Below the pieces are notes generated by a model. That model searched no databases. It had not been told where the DNA came from and saw only the letters and a list, made by a program, of their open reading frames with translations. The position numbers and the translations under genes are program-made. From positions 69,474,969 through 69,538,968 of the forward strand of contig OX377205.1 in the NCBI GenBank assembly GCA_947396885.1: DNA of 64,000 nucleotides, given 5' to 3'. Every line of letters starts with the position of its first letter. Position 1 is the stretch's first letter. The DNA comes from Heligmosomoides polygyrus polygyrus. Lineage: Eukaryota; Nematoda; Chromadorea; Rhabditida; Heligmosomidae. Shown piece by piece: positions 1 to 32,665 of this stretch.

Positions 1-3000
1 GGCTCGCTGAAGCATTCTGCAGTGCTGACGTCGGAGCCAGTCGTTAGTCAGTTTTTGAGGAGCAACGAACGCTGTTGTCGGACGACGTCATCTCTTGACG
101 AGTCTCGTTGTTCGCTGTGGGCCGTCGAGGCTTCTAAGCGCTAATTAAATCAGCAAAAATTGGGTTGTGCTCGACGAAACTAGCAGGCGAATGCAGCAGC
201 CCCCAACCCCCGTCAGATCGGGCAGGTGCAGCTGTACAAAGAGAGCAAAGAGAGCGACTAGTAGGGCTAAGCTTGATGAGGAAGAGAAGAAACCGGAAGG
301 GAGAGAAACTCAGAGCAGTTAATGCTTCTGATCCAAAGTCAACGTTGTCTGCTTGCCTATTACTTCGCATGCAGTTCGCGCCCGAAGACAGTCTGTGGTC
401 TTCTTTTTGCCACTTTCTCTTAAATGCTACGTCATAGCAGACAGCAGCTGTTCAAGCTCATCGACGCACTTGCGCCATCGGTCAAGAGAGGACACGGTAA
501 CCGTTAACGAATAGCTGTCGTCGACCGCAAAAATGTCACTATTATGCACAGTCCATTCCTCAAAGGAGATTCTTTAGAGGAGTTGTTATGCTTTTGTGGT
601 GAACGAGGCGGGTGAACCAGCTTGAACCAGTTAAGAGGTCCCTGGTTCCTCGACTTCGAGACGGAACTATTCCTAAAAAGGCACCCTTATTGGTGGGCAG
701 GTGGTTCACGAAAACGGCAATCAGGTGGAAATCTTAGACCGCATGATAAAACTGATGAATGTGCTCACCTACATAGTTCGGCACAGGATCATAGAAAAGG
801 TTGTAGGATACTGTCCGCTGTCCTCGGTGTGGCACAGAAGTAAAACGCTCCAACATCAGCTACTTCAGCAAAGGCAGCAAAGGCCACCTAATCTCCTTAA
901 CTCAGAACCCGACGAAGTGACCCCATCTAACCAGTGGTAAACCATGTTTAAAGGCGTAGAATGAAGTTAACGTTTTTTAAGACGTATTTCTTTGAGTGCA
1001 TGTTCAAGCCTGATCATTGGAAACCCCATTGGAACACGAACACCCAAAGGACGCTAAGGGTACCAGGCCTTAGGAAGCAGAGGAGCATTTCTTCAAATGA
1101 TTCCGATAGCGATGATTTTCTTTTCGATGATTTCCTTGATTGCTTTCATGGAATTATTTTCGCCATTTCACCGAAGCTTTACGTGGCTCACTGAGCTTAG
1201 ATATTTACTATTGTAAACTACGAAGTGCTGGCGTTGCTAACGCTTCATATAGGCGCAGATTATGTCGGAAGAGGTATCAGTTCTTGCGTGTGCTTCGAAC
1301 CGACGCACATTCGGGTCCTAACCAAGTCTTACCATTCCTCTACTCTCGCGTTCCGGATTAGTGAGTTACAAAACTTCTCTGGAAAGGCGTAACACATTGG
1401 CTGGCAATTGCGTGTCGTTTTGTGAGAAAAACTGTCACTCAAATTGCTCACATGATGCGGAATTAGCATGCTTGACGCATGATGATGGTCAATACTCCCC
1501 GATATCCTTCATTTTTAATGTCTAACAGCGTTGCCTCATAGATCGGACACCGTAACACACCTGAGTCCAAATTGATCACTGCTTGCTTTGTGTAAGCAAT
1601 CTGAATACTGAGAGCTTTAGCACCTCACTCAAACATATTTTCATGGTAGAAGAGACATTCCAGAGAAATTCCATAAAAACTCGGTGTTTGCCGTACGACA
1701 GAGTCCGATAGCCTTCTAAGATTTTGCCCGCCACCTGGCTGCTTTTCAAGTTTTTTTCAAGTTTTTTTCGACCGAGGCCTCTCGATGCGTAGTCGATGGA
1801 TTTGCCTACAGACGCCGTTCAGCTCCAGGAATTAGACAATTTGTTCCGATCACAAAAGTCCTCTGCTTTTATAGAAGTCACCTTCTCGATTACTTTTCTG
1901 GTTAGCCTCGTGCGTTGCTTGTGCTACAGGAGTGTGTCAATTGAAAACGGCTATGTAATAACGTCTTTTTCGCTGCATTACACTATTTGTGGGTATTTAG
2001 CAGAATGCTAATAGATCCTCACGACCTCCCAAGGCAGCCTTTGGGGTGCGTACCAGTTTAAAGAGGCCTTTGAGATACAGGGCCCGCCCCAAAGGTTAAT
2101 TGCATATTATGCCTACTGGTAGTAGTATCGTGAGGCATCTGCTAATGTACATACCCATGGTCAGCGCACCTCCGTCATGACATCACCAGGTGCTCCACTC
2201 AAGCTCACACGTATTTTTGTCACGACTCACTCTTGTATGCAATCTCGCAGCGGCAAGGCGTATTTCTGTCCTTTTTCTGTCCCTCTTTCTTTTCTCTCTC
2301 ATTTTTCTCAGCTTCTCTATCTTTTTTTGCGAAGTGCCAACCATTATCTGAAATCTTCCCTGTTTATCTATGCGTGCCATTATTTGTGTTGGTCAAATAA
2401 ATAAATAAGTCCCTGACTTGGGTAGCTTATTACATCAAGTAATTTATTCTTCCTTTGTTTTAGTAGGGAATACCGGGCTGGAATGGGATGTGCTGTACAC
2501 AACCCCCAGTAATCCGGCGTAGTTTGAGTTGCTCCATGTTTTTTTACCTGCTCGCAGTTCAAAGGACCTATATTCGTATTTCAAGAGGCCACGTCCATAC
2601 ATGGAGTAAGTAGGCAGCTCTTGTCACTGGATAATCCAGCAGTGAACCCGTGGAGTTCATGCGAGTCTGGCCTATTGTCAACCCAAAGGGTCATTGACTG
2701 GAATAATTCATGCAGAGCGGGTTAACGGCCCTCCTTGTCTCGCCACCCCTTATTTTTGTTTGCAGTCCTCGCAACAGTGCGTGAGTCTCCTTGCACGGTG
2801 CCTTGGCGCTTCGGCCTTAGATAAGTTTTGCTTAGCAAATGACAAAATAGCAGATGGACAATTCGCGGCGTGAGAGGGTTCAAAACCGAGTTGGTGACTA
2901 TACAGAGTCTCTTCTGACAAGGTGACAGGACGCGGCAGGGCCCTGCCTCGTTCGTCCTCTCCAAGGAGGTTGTTCGACGGCGAAGGCATCTTCAGGGACG

Positions 3001-4458
3001 GCATTCTGAGGGTGTGTGCGCATGGATGGGTGTGTGTTTGGTGACGGGACGAGTTATTCGACGTACTAATTGAGGCGCTGATGCTGAGTAATCAATGCAT
3101 CTGGGTAGAGCGCCGGCGGCGACGAAGTCGTCGGCGACGTTGGCGGCGTTTGACGACGTCGGATGACGTCTGCCCTCAGAGGACTGGCGGGTATGGGGAC
3201 TAGAGATCGCTAGAAGCGGTGGAAAGACATCGCTTCACATGCATCCGCCGTTTCGAAGACATGCGGAAGAAACATGCAGAAGAAAAGGCGTTAGGGTGCG
3301 CCACCGACAACTCCCCTTTATATGCTACTCTTGCCTGTATTTCGCCCACATTATGGAACTGTCTCCTGCAGCAACTTTTGTCGACAACTGCTCCATCGAG
3401 TGATCCTTTGTCTCGCAGTAGGCATGACATTAGGCTTGGTGCGGTTAAACTCAATGCTAAATAGCCAGATTCAAGAGAGGGGTAGCCGTGAAAGGAAAGG
3501 GGTACCTGTTCAAAGCGAAACAAGTCGGCCTACGTGGGTGTCCTGCGGAACCATTCAACTTCCTCATTTGTTAAGCCAACAGAGTGAAATCGCCGTGTGA
3601 ATGTGATTAAATAAATGCGGGTGGTGCAGCCAGTAAGATGCTCGATCCAGTGTGGCACCACGGATCGATCATAGGCTCGCTTCTCACCCAAAGCCCCAAG
3701 ATCAAAGTGTGCGGAAGCCGTAAAATCCTGATTGGCGTTTCGTCTAGCGATCGGAAATTGCTGTAAAACCAAGAACTAGCCGCGGAAAGTTTCAGCCAGA
3801 ATACTTACGACAACATTTATCCGTTTACCCCTATGTCGATTTTGTGAAGTAAATACTTTCTCTAAGACTCATCGAAATGAAGACTAATTGAGTCGTGAGA
3901 TCCTGAGGAAGAAAAGGAACTCTCCTGTACTACAATTTCGTATAACTTACGATTAGTACTCATCAAAGCCTCTGCAGTGGCTTCCCGCGGACTCTTGTTT
4001 CGAAAAAAAAGAACGAGTTTACTTGATTCTGTTTTGGCCGCAAGATTCTTAAACCCTTCTTCTTAACAGTTTCGTAAACACGCTCACTTAGCTTTCAAAG
4101 AAGCCACTGAAATTCGGAACTTTAGATGAGGTAGAAAGAAAAACGTGATCATTGAGGTTTTTCTCGGGAAGACTAGCTATCCAAGCCCCTCTTTTGCTGC
4201 AGGTCAGAACGCTAAAGCATCCTTAGAAAAAGTATTCTGTAGGGTGATGATTGAGCGAGTAGTTCTGCGAATGTTTCCGACTTTTCCAGGCTCCGAAGAA
4301 GGCGAAACTCGCCGAAACGTCAACCTAATAAAAGACGTTAACAATCTTGGTAAACAGCTCAAGAGCACTGCATGGCTAAAGCATCAGTTTAGCATGTCGA
4401 CGATTGCCACAAAATTGAGCATTCAAGGTGGGGCGCCATCTAGTGTTTTGAGATAGTA
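1..4458. other. No gene recognised
   Basis: Only short, uncharacteristic frames. The sequence around 3105-3170 is rich in CGGCGACG words like the core of Repeat B. The missing receiver/PAS exons of PDE8 would be expected here or upstream, but none could be identified. Confidence 0.6.
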
Positions 4459-4770
4459 AAGGGCAAAAGGATAAAAACGGCGTTAGTGACTTTGTTTTGG
4501 GATGTGCTATACACCATACTTCTACGGAATGTTGTCATGAAGGCAAATGGGATGCGTTTTAGCCAGTGACTTGCGGGGCCAGCCGATGCACAGGTCAGTG
4601 CTTATCCTTTCACAGACGCGGTACGAATTCACCCGGGAGAGACGCAAGGTGGGATGAGATAGTGCCCTGAAAGAATTTGCTTTTGGTTGGCCTAGGCGGA
4701 CAGTTTGAAACTGGAAAATGGAATCAAGCGCGCGACAGCCGGCACCTCATCTAACTGCATTCCACGCTTC
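4459..4770 (-). mobile_element. tRNA-derived SINE, degraded copy
   Basis: This is a minus-strand member of the family best seen at 10981-11274. It has the reversed tail AAGGATAAAAACGGCGTTA at the left, the diagnostic GGCCAGCCGATGCACAGGTC block near 4577, and the head remnant GACAGCCGGCACCTC near 4735. It is heavily mutated. Confidence 0.65.
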
Positions 4771-6195
4771 ATGGAATAGAACCGTGAAGGAATTTGCTTT
4801 TCTCCTTCCGCTTGATTCTTTCAACCGAGCAGCTATTATTGTGCATCAATATGACTCACTCCATCATTAAAAATGAGGATGTTGATCGGTTGTAGTGAAA
4901 ACGGAGGGGTCAGCAATCCCTCGTGTAAAATTAAATGTAATTCATTAATGCGCCACGCACTCTACATTTTCTAAGGTATTTCGTGACGGCAGTTTGAATT
5001 TTCATTTGGTCTGTAAGGTTGTTTACTTATGATATCCACCTGTTTCTATTTTAACTCAGCTCCTTACACTTCGCGGACAGGCCTGGCACCAATCTTTTTT
5101 TGAAAGTGTATAAAACTAGGTGATTGACCTGGACGGAACCAAAGCCTTTGATCAATTCGGGGTCTCCTTAGTGTCGACTCCCTCCTCAGGGACAATTGAG
5201 TATCGCGTGGAAAAGTCTACCTGCTTTTTGGTTTGTTTAACGTCTCACAATCCGTGGCTCTCACCCCTCAGGGAGTGGCTTATTTGTAAAGTTTGTCCCG
5301 TAGAGTGAAACACTGGATTGCTAAGTGGGTAATCTTAAGCCACCACCGGGATCAGCTGCGTGCCGGTAGGCGAACTCTATTCTAACACATTCTCTTGGTT
5401 TACTGCATATAATCTCATCGTAACGCAGCAACGATCGAAATAAAGAGCTCAGAACATGACAAAGTAAGTAACTTCACATGCTAAGGGTTTCCTTCAAACT
5501 TGTTCGAACGATCTGAAGTTTGCCGAGCCGAGCCATTGTAGCCGAGTAGCTTGGCAGCTTGGAAAAGAAAATGAATGGCGTTGTCTTTACTCTGAAATGC
5601 TGCGTAGTTCTGTAGACGTAAAAGCGCTGCATAGCGATAACTATGTGATGCTGACGGCGAGTTGCCGGACAAATCAAGTCACCGGGTGAAAACCCAAAGG
5701 CGAAGCCAAAGTAACGCTTGCTTCTCCAGCTGACATGGGATCCGCCAGCTCACCGTCTTGTTTCCTTTCAAATCCGTAGAGGTAGAGCGTACAGACTGTG
5801 TTGGCACATAGTACTGGTTCTTCTGAAGTTCATGTCGCTAGAGAGCAAACTTTCCTTGAGGAACTACTTACCTTCAGTTCTGGCTTTCTTTCTTGTTACG
5901 CTGATTTCGAGTTGAAACTGAACGTTTCTCCTGGAGTGTGTTTATCGTTGGTAGCAGGAGACTCCTTTCTGAAAAACAGTCTGCTGCAAGTTCGCGTCTC
6001 TGTCTGCACCCAATTTTTCGACCCTAAACAATGTCCATACACATTCTATTACAGCGTTGTTACAATAATTCAAATTCAAATGAAGATAGATGAGTTTACT
6101 GAACTGCGTTCAGTTTTCTCATTTGTTACACACCCGTACACTTTGTTGCTTTGCTCATTCTCGAGAAGTGAAGATCTAAATCCCGATTATTTTCA
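4771..6195. other. No gene recognised
   Basis: AT-moderate intron-like DNA with no domain-bearing frame or repeat identified. Confidence 0.6.
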
Positions 6196-25333
<19,138 letters not shown>

Positions 25334-28300
25334 GGAGCGGCGACGGTCAGCCGCCCCTGTGGTTCCGACATTGCCAACGCGTCCGGCTAATCAAGGATCG
25401 CTGCCAAATCGTCCTAACGGCTCATCGCTACTCTTTCGTTTAGGAAACTGTGACTTATGGAATGTATTTATGTGTGTATGTCTATTATCCCTACGTGCCC
25501 GTCGATCCCCACCTCTAGAGGCCACAGAAGTCGCTCTCAGTCCCCACCTAACCTGTCGCCCTCACTTCGGCTGTCTTCTAAACGCGTCCTGCGGTCTTCC
25601 CCCCTCCAAAAATATCACCTTCCGTTTTGCTCTTTTCTTATTGGTTTGTCATTCAGGTTGTTTGTATAGTTGTTTCTTTGTGTCCTTCCTTAGCTTTACT
25701 TTGCCTTGATAGCTTTTGGGCTATTTACTCCGATGGGTGGGTCAGAATGGCAAAGCGATCCGCCTCGTAGTGTGATCGCGGCGTGGCTGTCGGGCACTGT
25801 CCCTTCCACCGTATCCTGAAAGAAGCGGCGTGCTCGGATGCCTTAACTAACCTTTAATTTCTGCTCCTTATGAGTTGCAACCATAGGTCTGTGCTCCATT
25901 TTGTGCGGGTCTTTCAAAATGTGGAGCTCAGACATCTCCAACCTTTTCCTCACAGTCAGTCTCCATTTGTAATAACTACTCACACTCGGGGTGATCATAG
26001 AGAATGAAACGTCCACTCGAGGTAGGCATTCCGACTGCGCGCCAGCTTCAAGAGTAAGATACGGTGGATGAGTTGCACGTCTTCGATGCGGTTCTGAGCA
26101 CCTGCTGTCGCTCCACGTTCACGGTGAAAGGTCAGGCCGACCTCAAGAGTTTTGCGACATGCCGCCTAGTAACCATAAGTGAAGCGTCGGTCACACTCCG
26201 CAGCAAGTCTCGAACGTTTTAGGGTAAATTAATGTAGCCACACTTCTCTGAGAACCGCGTCGTCATCGGTGCGGCTCCCATTTCAACGGAGTATGGACCA
26301 TGAAGAAAAAAAAAACAAGATTGCTGTGTCGTGCCGCAAGACTCTGATGGTGGCCTTACAAATGTCGCCATGTCATACACGCTCCGCCCGTCGGAACAAA
26401 TGCCCCTTATCCCCGTTATCCGCCGTTTACCTTCGCGCAATACCGTCAGCTTTGATCAGTGAGGCTTTACCAGCACCTTCCTCGTCCTACCTTACTAGTC
26501 GGTGTCCAGCTTCAAACGCTCGCCCCCACTGCCCGCTTTACTTCGTGCTAACTAGTCGTTGCCGTTGCAGCCCCTGTAGCTGCGCGTCCTTATATAGAGC
26601 TACGCTATAGTTACAGTATACTTGCCAGTGAGGTATTCTCTAGCCGTTGTTCGTCCTGAGGTTCCCGAGAAATTCTACCGTGATCTTTTTGACCGTATTT
26701 AAGGTGTGTTGTCGTTAGTGTGAAATGTTGCATTTGTATCAGTTCTGCGCCAAATCGCATGCGCTGGCGGGCCGCGCGGACGTCTGCGCGGCTCCGCGGC
26801 GGATCTGCTGGACACTACGAGCTATCCCCGTTGTTGCTCACTCGTCACATTATCGATCATTTCTTGCCATTCGTCTCTTTCGAAAGAGAGCTGTGTTTCT
26901 TTTGACGTCTCTTTCTGGATTCTCGATGAATTTTACCTATGAGCAGCATTTCTACTCAAATTCGGAGAAGTCAACGACACACTGAACACCTCACATGGAG
27001 AGAAGTATGGTGTGTGCCGGTCCTGTGAAGGTGGACGAGTTTAGGAAGTGCTGCACACAGCGAAAAATACAATCAAAGAACCGGTTGAAGAGCCTCCATT
27101 CCGGAAGACTAGGGACTGTTGCCTCTTCACATAGGATTGCAATGAGGGAAGCGTTGACGCTCGTGCATGTAGACTGATCGAAACTGACTCAGATTTGCTC
27201 GGTGTAACAGAATAGTCGGATCTACAATTCCGTTCCTTTCTTTTGGTTTTATGCGGAATAGACGCAAAAATCGCTGATTTCGAGACTTCTCCATAGCTCT
27301 TTTCAAAGTCTCTTTCCCAGGCATTAATTGCAACCAACCGAGTCTGGATCTATGCAATGATATAAGTAGCATTCAGTTACTTAAAAATTTCATTTGGTGA
27401 CAGGGAACATCTCATTATCTGCCCAGAATAAGCAACGTTTAAAGTAAATTTCATGTCTTCTGTGTATGAAACTCCCTGCATATGCATAGCCGGCAAAAAA
27501 TTATGATCATCATGATCTACTTCTCTCTAAAATTTTACTCATCTAGGACGCCAGATTTTTTGGAAATCTTCCGATTTCAGAGGTCCCTACTCAGTCTCGA
27601 CTTCGTCCATGAGAACTGAAAGTTCCGTGTTAAACTGAACTAAGGGTAATCTGCAGTATAACTTATAGAAAGCGTTTACAGTAAAACAGTTCAAAAACTA
27701 TGAGCTGCCAAAGCCATCTACATACTCAATTGTTGGTGAGAGATATGATGTTTGTCAGATTTAGTGTGATCATTCTGGTGACCTTCAAGAGGGCGGATCA
27801 CAGAATGAGACCAGGTTCTGTCACCATCAATCCATGGTCTCCTTGGCTTGATGGTATGGTTGTAACACAAGCATACAAGCGGCCGAACTCCGCTGAAAGC
27901 GAGAAATGGCTCTAAAAACAATATCGGCTTAGTCGAATAGTGTTATTTTCTAAAATTTTGCCTCACTTTAAGCATTTTCTGAGTTTCTGTGATCGCCGCC
28001 TAATTATAGAGTGGGGTCTGGCCATGATTAAGGAGCCCGCCTCTACCAGTTGGGTGACCTCACGCGACCCCCTTGATATCTAATGTCGTCCTGTAGACAT
28101 CTTACCCCTCTCAAGGTCCATCATACTACTGTTCCTTATTGATCTTCTACAAAAAGGAACGCGATTAGGCTTTCTATCGAAGCTATCACTCTTAGTTTGC
28201 TTGGGTGTTTAACCTGCATCTCTCTAAGGTGAACATGCTTTCTTTATAACAGCTTCGCATTGCTTCAAATATTATAAGGTTTAACTTAGCACCATTAGAT

Positions 28301-28559
28301 ACCAAAGGAGTCTCGGAGTTCACCACATCCGTATAGAGTGATGGTCGCCTTAATTTTACCACAGATCGCAGATTTTAGGCCGTTACATACGAAATGGCTG
28401 ATTTTAGCTGGAACTTTGACAGATTATAACTTTGCTTGGAAGCAATATTATTAATCGGTATAAGCACCACAACCCTTTTCCCTACACTACAAGAGCTTAG
28501 ACATTACATCTGTGTAAAAATCAGAGCTACGAGCATTAACACTTAATAAGTCATCTTCG
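25334..28559. other. Downstream of PDE8: no gene recognised
   Basis: The first part is C/T-rich and may include the PDE8 3' UTR. No clear polyadenylation site, gene or repeat was identified in the rest. Confidence 0.55.
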
Positions 28560-28960
28560 ACACCATTTTGGTTGCTCAATTTTTTTATCCTTCATGATCT
28601 AAATGCTTGAAAAATGATAATCGTTAGGGGACAGATCTGGCGAATATGCTGGATGTGGCAGAGTTTCGTATCCCAATTAATCCACTTTCTGAACAACAAT
28701 TTTTGAAACGTGCGGGCGGGCGTTGTCATGCCGTAGGATTGGGCCTCTTCAACAAACCAAAGCCGGCTGTTTTTCAATCAACTTCTGGTGCACCACTTCA
28801 ACTGCGGCACACAACTTCTACGCTGTGATAGTCTCTCCAGTCTTCAAGAACTTGTAATGGAGTATACTGAAGCTACCCTCTCCACGAGCCAAATAACTCT
28901 GCCACGTGGTACCAAATAGCTCTGCGTTTCAACGCGAGAAGACGAGAAGACGGCCTTAAA
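28560..28960 (-). pseudogene. mariner transposase fragment, dead
   Basis: On the minus strand, scattered over frames with stops, one reads RHDNARPHVSK and LPHPAYSPDLSPNDYHF, the second and third catalytic blocks of mariner transposases. Further upstream are remnants of the GETIT block. The frame is broken several times. No terminal repeats were assigned. Confidence 0.75.
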
Positions 28961-29519
28961 CTTGGGTAATTAAACCTTTTTTATTACTAACAACAACTAA
29001 GTAACGAAATGGGAAAACAGAACAGGCTAGCAGCGAGCAACGCCAACAAAGAGAGTATCCAGAACAAATGAGTAAGTGCACAGGACGGAATCACTCCAGC
29101 CGACCGGTCACGAGCGCACAACGAACGCATAATGACCCCCAGGGTCACCGCCGTGGAGCCTCTCGGTCAAGGAAAAGCAAAAGTGCACTAATGTTATAAA
29201 ACTAAAAAACAAACACAAAGACTTGGTTTGGCCTTCGTTTCGCACGGGCCCTTAGACGAAGGCCAAACTAAACTAGTCTTCCTCCCCTGTGCTCATCATT
29301 AAGGGAGGGGAGGAACTAGTTAGCTGGTAAATGAATAAAAATGGTAAACCAACCTGAACTTTTCTGTGTGACGATCGTCTTTGGTTGTACTTCCGGTTTA
29401 AAATGATTACAATGTGAATGGTGCAAAGTGTGCTCCATTGCAAATGTGTTAAATTGAAGTTATAGGAGCTACAAGTCAATCGATATCCTGCGCGCAGTAG
29501 TGTAGAGGAACGCGAGACG
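28961..29519. other. No gene recognised
   Basis: Contains a short inverted pair GGTTTGGCCTTCGTTT (about 29225) and GACGAAGGCCAAACTA (about 29255). Otherwise unassigned. Confidence 0.5.
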
Positions 29520-29860
29520 GAGGCCCCGATGAGATCACGAGCTGGTCAAAATATCGGTCGGCCTGGACGACTTGTCGTCACTCCGCCCCGCCTTCCTTTG
29601 ATCCTCAGTGTTCTCTTGTTTCCTACACGCTATCAGGGATTGTAGTTGTCCCTGAAGGTACCGTTCTCTCTCTTCCAATTCGATAATCCTTGCACGCGCC
29701 TCGTGTTTTCTGTTCGGAATACTGCAAAGTGCCGAGTTGTGTCAGCAATCCTGCGGGACCACATCCCGAAATGAGTACCTCTTATCTTCCGGCAGTAAAA
29801 ACAGTCCTTGTTCCGGTACCTGCACTTTCTACCGCTTCCACAGTGATCCATACACTTAAG
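29520..29860 (-). pseudogene. Gag-like zinc-knuckle and coiled-coil remnant
   Basis: On the minus strand CFYCRKIRGTHFGMW resembles a CCHC knuckle (last Cys replaced by Trp). It is followed in another frame by an Arg/Glu-rich helix (RIGREREWYLQGQLQSL). This arrangement is common in nematode BEL/Pao gag proteins. It lies downstream of the 172-codon frame 30127-30645 on the same strand and may be part of the same element. Identification is tentative. Confidence 0.35.
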
Positions 29861-30126
29861 GCTGGGCGGCGTCGCTGGCGGAAATGACTTGAATCATTCC
29901 ACCCGGCGGCGTCGCTCCAGCGTCTGTCTGTCTGCGCTCTGCGCTCTGCCCTTTCGCGGCGGGATCCAGAGCGGAGACGGTCGATGCGGGCGCGCGATCG
30001 TCATCGGGGCGCGTTATTGTTAAGCACCAGTCGGTCCCGATTAGAAACAGTACAGTACCTCGCCGTCACCGCTCGCACTGATGATGAGTCAAGCCGCTCA
30101 GCGGTTTCGCCGTTCGCCGTCGCCGC

Positions 30127-30645
30127 TCAGCGATTTCGCCGTCCGCCGCCCGCCGCTCGCCGCAGAAGTCTGCGGGGGCATTTAGGACACGCGCCATCGT
30201 CGTTCACAATTGCAAATCTCTCATCTCCATCTGTGGTTATCGGGTGCGAAAGCATTCCGAGCTCGGCACAAAACGCGCAACGAAGGGTGGGGTCCAAGCC
30301 CTGTGACACCTCCTCAGCCTGTCTAAAGGCGAAAGACGCGAAATCCTTTCTCATATCTCGGATCCGTACGCCGATTTCGGTTACGCGCCTTCTAAGGTCC
30401 GCCTCTCTTTTCCTGTCGTTGGCTTCCATTCGTCGGAGGTCGCGCACTACCACAATCTCCGCCGCCTCTGGAGCTGGTTTGTCCTCTTCCGTCCCTTCGT
30501 CTGATCTCAGCTCCAGCTCCTCGGGAATGTTTTCGTCGTGGTCGGAGACGAGCGCCGGTATCTGACCTACTTCTTCCTGGTCAGACTCCGCTACCTCCTC
30601 CACCATACGTTGCCAATAGGCTTCGTCCGATGCAGGAATCTCCAA
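30127..30645 (-). CDS. Unidentified acidic/coiled-coil protein, gag-like (172 codons)
   Basis: A clean 172-codon frame. The N-terminal third is Glu/Asp-rich (EEVAESDQEEVGQIPALV). Residues about 60-105 are a charged helix (RMEANDRKREADLRRRV). The C-terminal part has paired cysteines (CAFC ... CPKC) about 30 residues apart, then an Arg-rich tail RRLLRRAAGGGRRN. Such paired Cys motifs in a charged protein beside BEL/Pao debris suggest a retrotransposon gag, but no family is recognised with certainty. An overlapping plus-strand frame (29984-30565) is Ser/Arg-rich and looks like its shadow. Confidence 0.4.
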   Translation of the reverse strand: MEIPASDEAYWQRMVEEVAESDQEEVGQIPALVSDHDENIPEELELRSDEGTEEDKPAPEAAEIVVVRDLRRMEANDRKREADLRRRVTEIGVRIRDMRKDFASFAFRQAEEVSQGLDPTLRCAFCAELGMLSHPITTDGDERFAIVNDDGACPKCPRRLLRRAAGGGRRNR

Positions 30646-31869
30646 AGACTGGTGACTTCGCTTTCACTGGCCCATTTTCTAGTTTCAATTTCAGACGCGC
30701 CACCTGGTTGAGTTCTCAAATCTTGTTCTTCATAATGGGCAGCTTTTCCTTTGTCTCTTCTTCTGCTGCTTGGAGTTGAGAGTGTTCCTCGTGGAATATG
30801 TCGTAGAAATTGCTCGCATCCTCAAACTTGCTTGCCCGTTGATAGGCTGCTTCTTTCAGCTGGATTTCTTTTTCCATATCACGAACAACCTGTCTGAGTA
30901 TGCCTTGTTTCTGTCAAATCGTCGCGATTCTCATGGCTGCGTTCATCCTAATGGTCTTCGAGAGCACTCCAGCCTACGGCGAATCTTCGTCCAGTCGAGA
31001 GAGGATCACGTAGTCGACTACTCATGTGCACCATCTGTTTCTTGGCTGCTATCGCCTTTCTTAGAAGTTTCTGTACCGTGACAAATCTCATAGCCGAAGA
31101 AACCCCATTGACATGGCGATTGGAGGAAATTTCGAACCAGTGATTACGAGGCACTTATGAAACAGGCCACATATGACGTCCTGTTAGGCCACTTGTGAAA
31201 CATGTCTCATATTCTCTCAAATGCTGCTTCATTTCTTCTTGAACATCGGTCCATCTTCGATCTTGTCTCCTCATCACAGTCTCTCAGAAATGGTCGTCCA
31301 AGTGTTTCTCCCTGATGCCAAAAACGATACATATTTTTCGCGTAGTCGTTGCACATTAGCCAGTAATTTTGTGTGGTTACTATACTCCTTTAAATTATTT
31401 CTAATGCGCACGCGTATTTTCTTAGCTACCGAAACGCGTTATGGCTCTTTTCGGACTAGTAACCTACAAATAACGACGAAAAACTCGTCATATTCGAGTG
31501 AAAACATAAGGGCGCCCAGTCCTTAATTCATTTTGGACATATCTCCCGGCCGAGAGGTTTTGTTTCAAGGTCTGCGGTTCGACTATATCCACGTCACCCT
31601 CTGGTCTGCGTTGAAATTCTTGTTCCTTATGCAAGTCGGTAACTTGCTCCAATCGCTGTTTCTTCCCTGCACAATCGAGGCACTGTTTACTGAGACGATC
31701 GGTACAACGTTCAAACGCGTCAATTCCCTTATTCCATTCTCCTGTTGGACGTAAGTCATAGCGTGATGGCTCCGTGTTCACTGACGGACTTTCTTCTATA
31801 TAACCCGCTACACCTGCGGGTCAGTTTTCTACACGCTGTTAAGACGTGGACTCTGTGTCCACTTTCCCG
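30646..31869. other. Unassigned, probably retrotransposon-derived
   Basis: Minus-strand frames (30948-31154; 31488-31781 with RPTGEWNKGIDAFERCTDRL) lie between the BEL/Pao integrase end and the gag-like frame. They may be BEL/Pao 3' sequence or an LTR, but no terminal repeat pair was found. Confidence 0.4.
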
Positions 31870-32665
31870 TTTCTGTCGTCAAGTTCCAGAGGCGTGACGG
31901 CATTATCACTGATGCGTGTCTGACGATTCCTTCCTTATTCCTCACTAACTCGTCAATACATCTCATTTTCCACAAGAAACGTGTCACAGATCAGTACATC
32001 CTGTCCCTCCTTCGGAACTATACTCGATCCTCGCTTGTGTCCGACTTCTTTTTGATGCTTCTCTCGCACAGAGTTAAATATTGTGACTGCTATTGCTGCC
32101 AGAACAGCCCCGTGATTCTGCTTGAACTGCTGATGGCCTGTACCACTTGTAACTTCGTCTAGGACGCTAGACGCTAGACGCAACCGTGCATCTGCGGCAT
32201 GCAATGAAGGGAATTCCTTTTGAAGAAAGTCTATCGGTCAAAATACGCTCTCTGAACCTTTCTCCGCTTCGACGTAGGACAGAAGTCGAGTGTTTAGCAT
32301 ACTTTTGATTTACACTATTAGAGGTCCCAACTTTTATCGCGATAGAGTAACCTTTCCAAGCGACTTGTACAAGGCTAAATGGCTAGTTTGACTGACGTGA
32401 TCAACCGCTCACTTTTCCCTGCCAGGGTGCATACTGAGTATTGTAGGTTCAGATAATCTGACGGCTGCTGACCTCTTTGGCAATCGTTGGGCCATCCTTT
32501 GCCCTTTCCAACCATTCCGAGAGTGTGGCGTCTTCTAGCGCGAATGTTGGCGCATTGTCGCTCGTAATCGACTTAGATACGCCTCGTCTTATGAATAATC
32601 GTCTTAACATGTGAAGAAACGCGATCGTCGAGACATCAGATACGAGGTCCTAGTGAGCAATTTCT
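31870..32665 (-). pseudogene. BEL/Pao integrase, second half and C-terminus
   Basis: On the minus strand, with several stops and frame changes, one reads DLVSDVSTIAFLHMLRR, RGVSKSITSDNAPTF (second catalytic Asp) and TYNTQYAPWQGKV, then VREKHQKEVGHKRGSSIVPK (C-terminal region). These are BEL/Pao integrase blocks. The first half of the same type of gene lies at 37055-37565, with an RTE LINE, a mariner and a SINE between them. It is one gene split by nested insertions and is non-functional. Confidence 0.8.

Noticed and set aside
29984..30565. 193-codon plus-strand Ser/Arg-rich frame
   Set aside because: It is antisense to the better-supported minus frame 30127-30645 and looks like its shadow.
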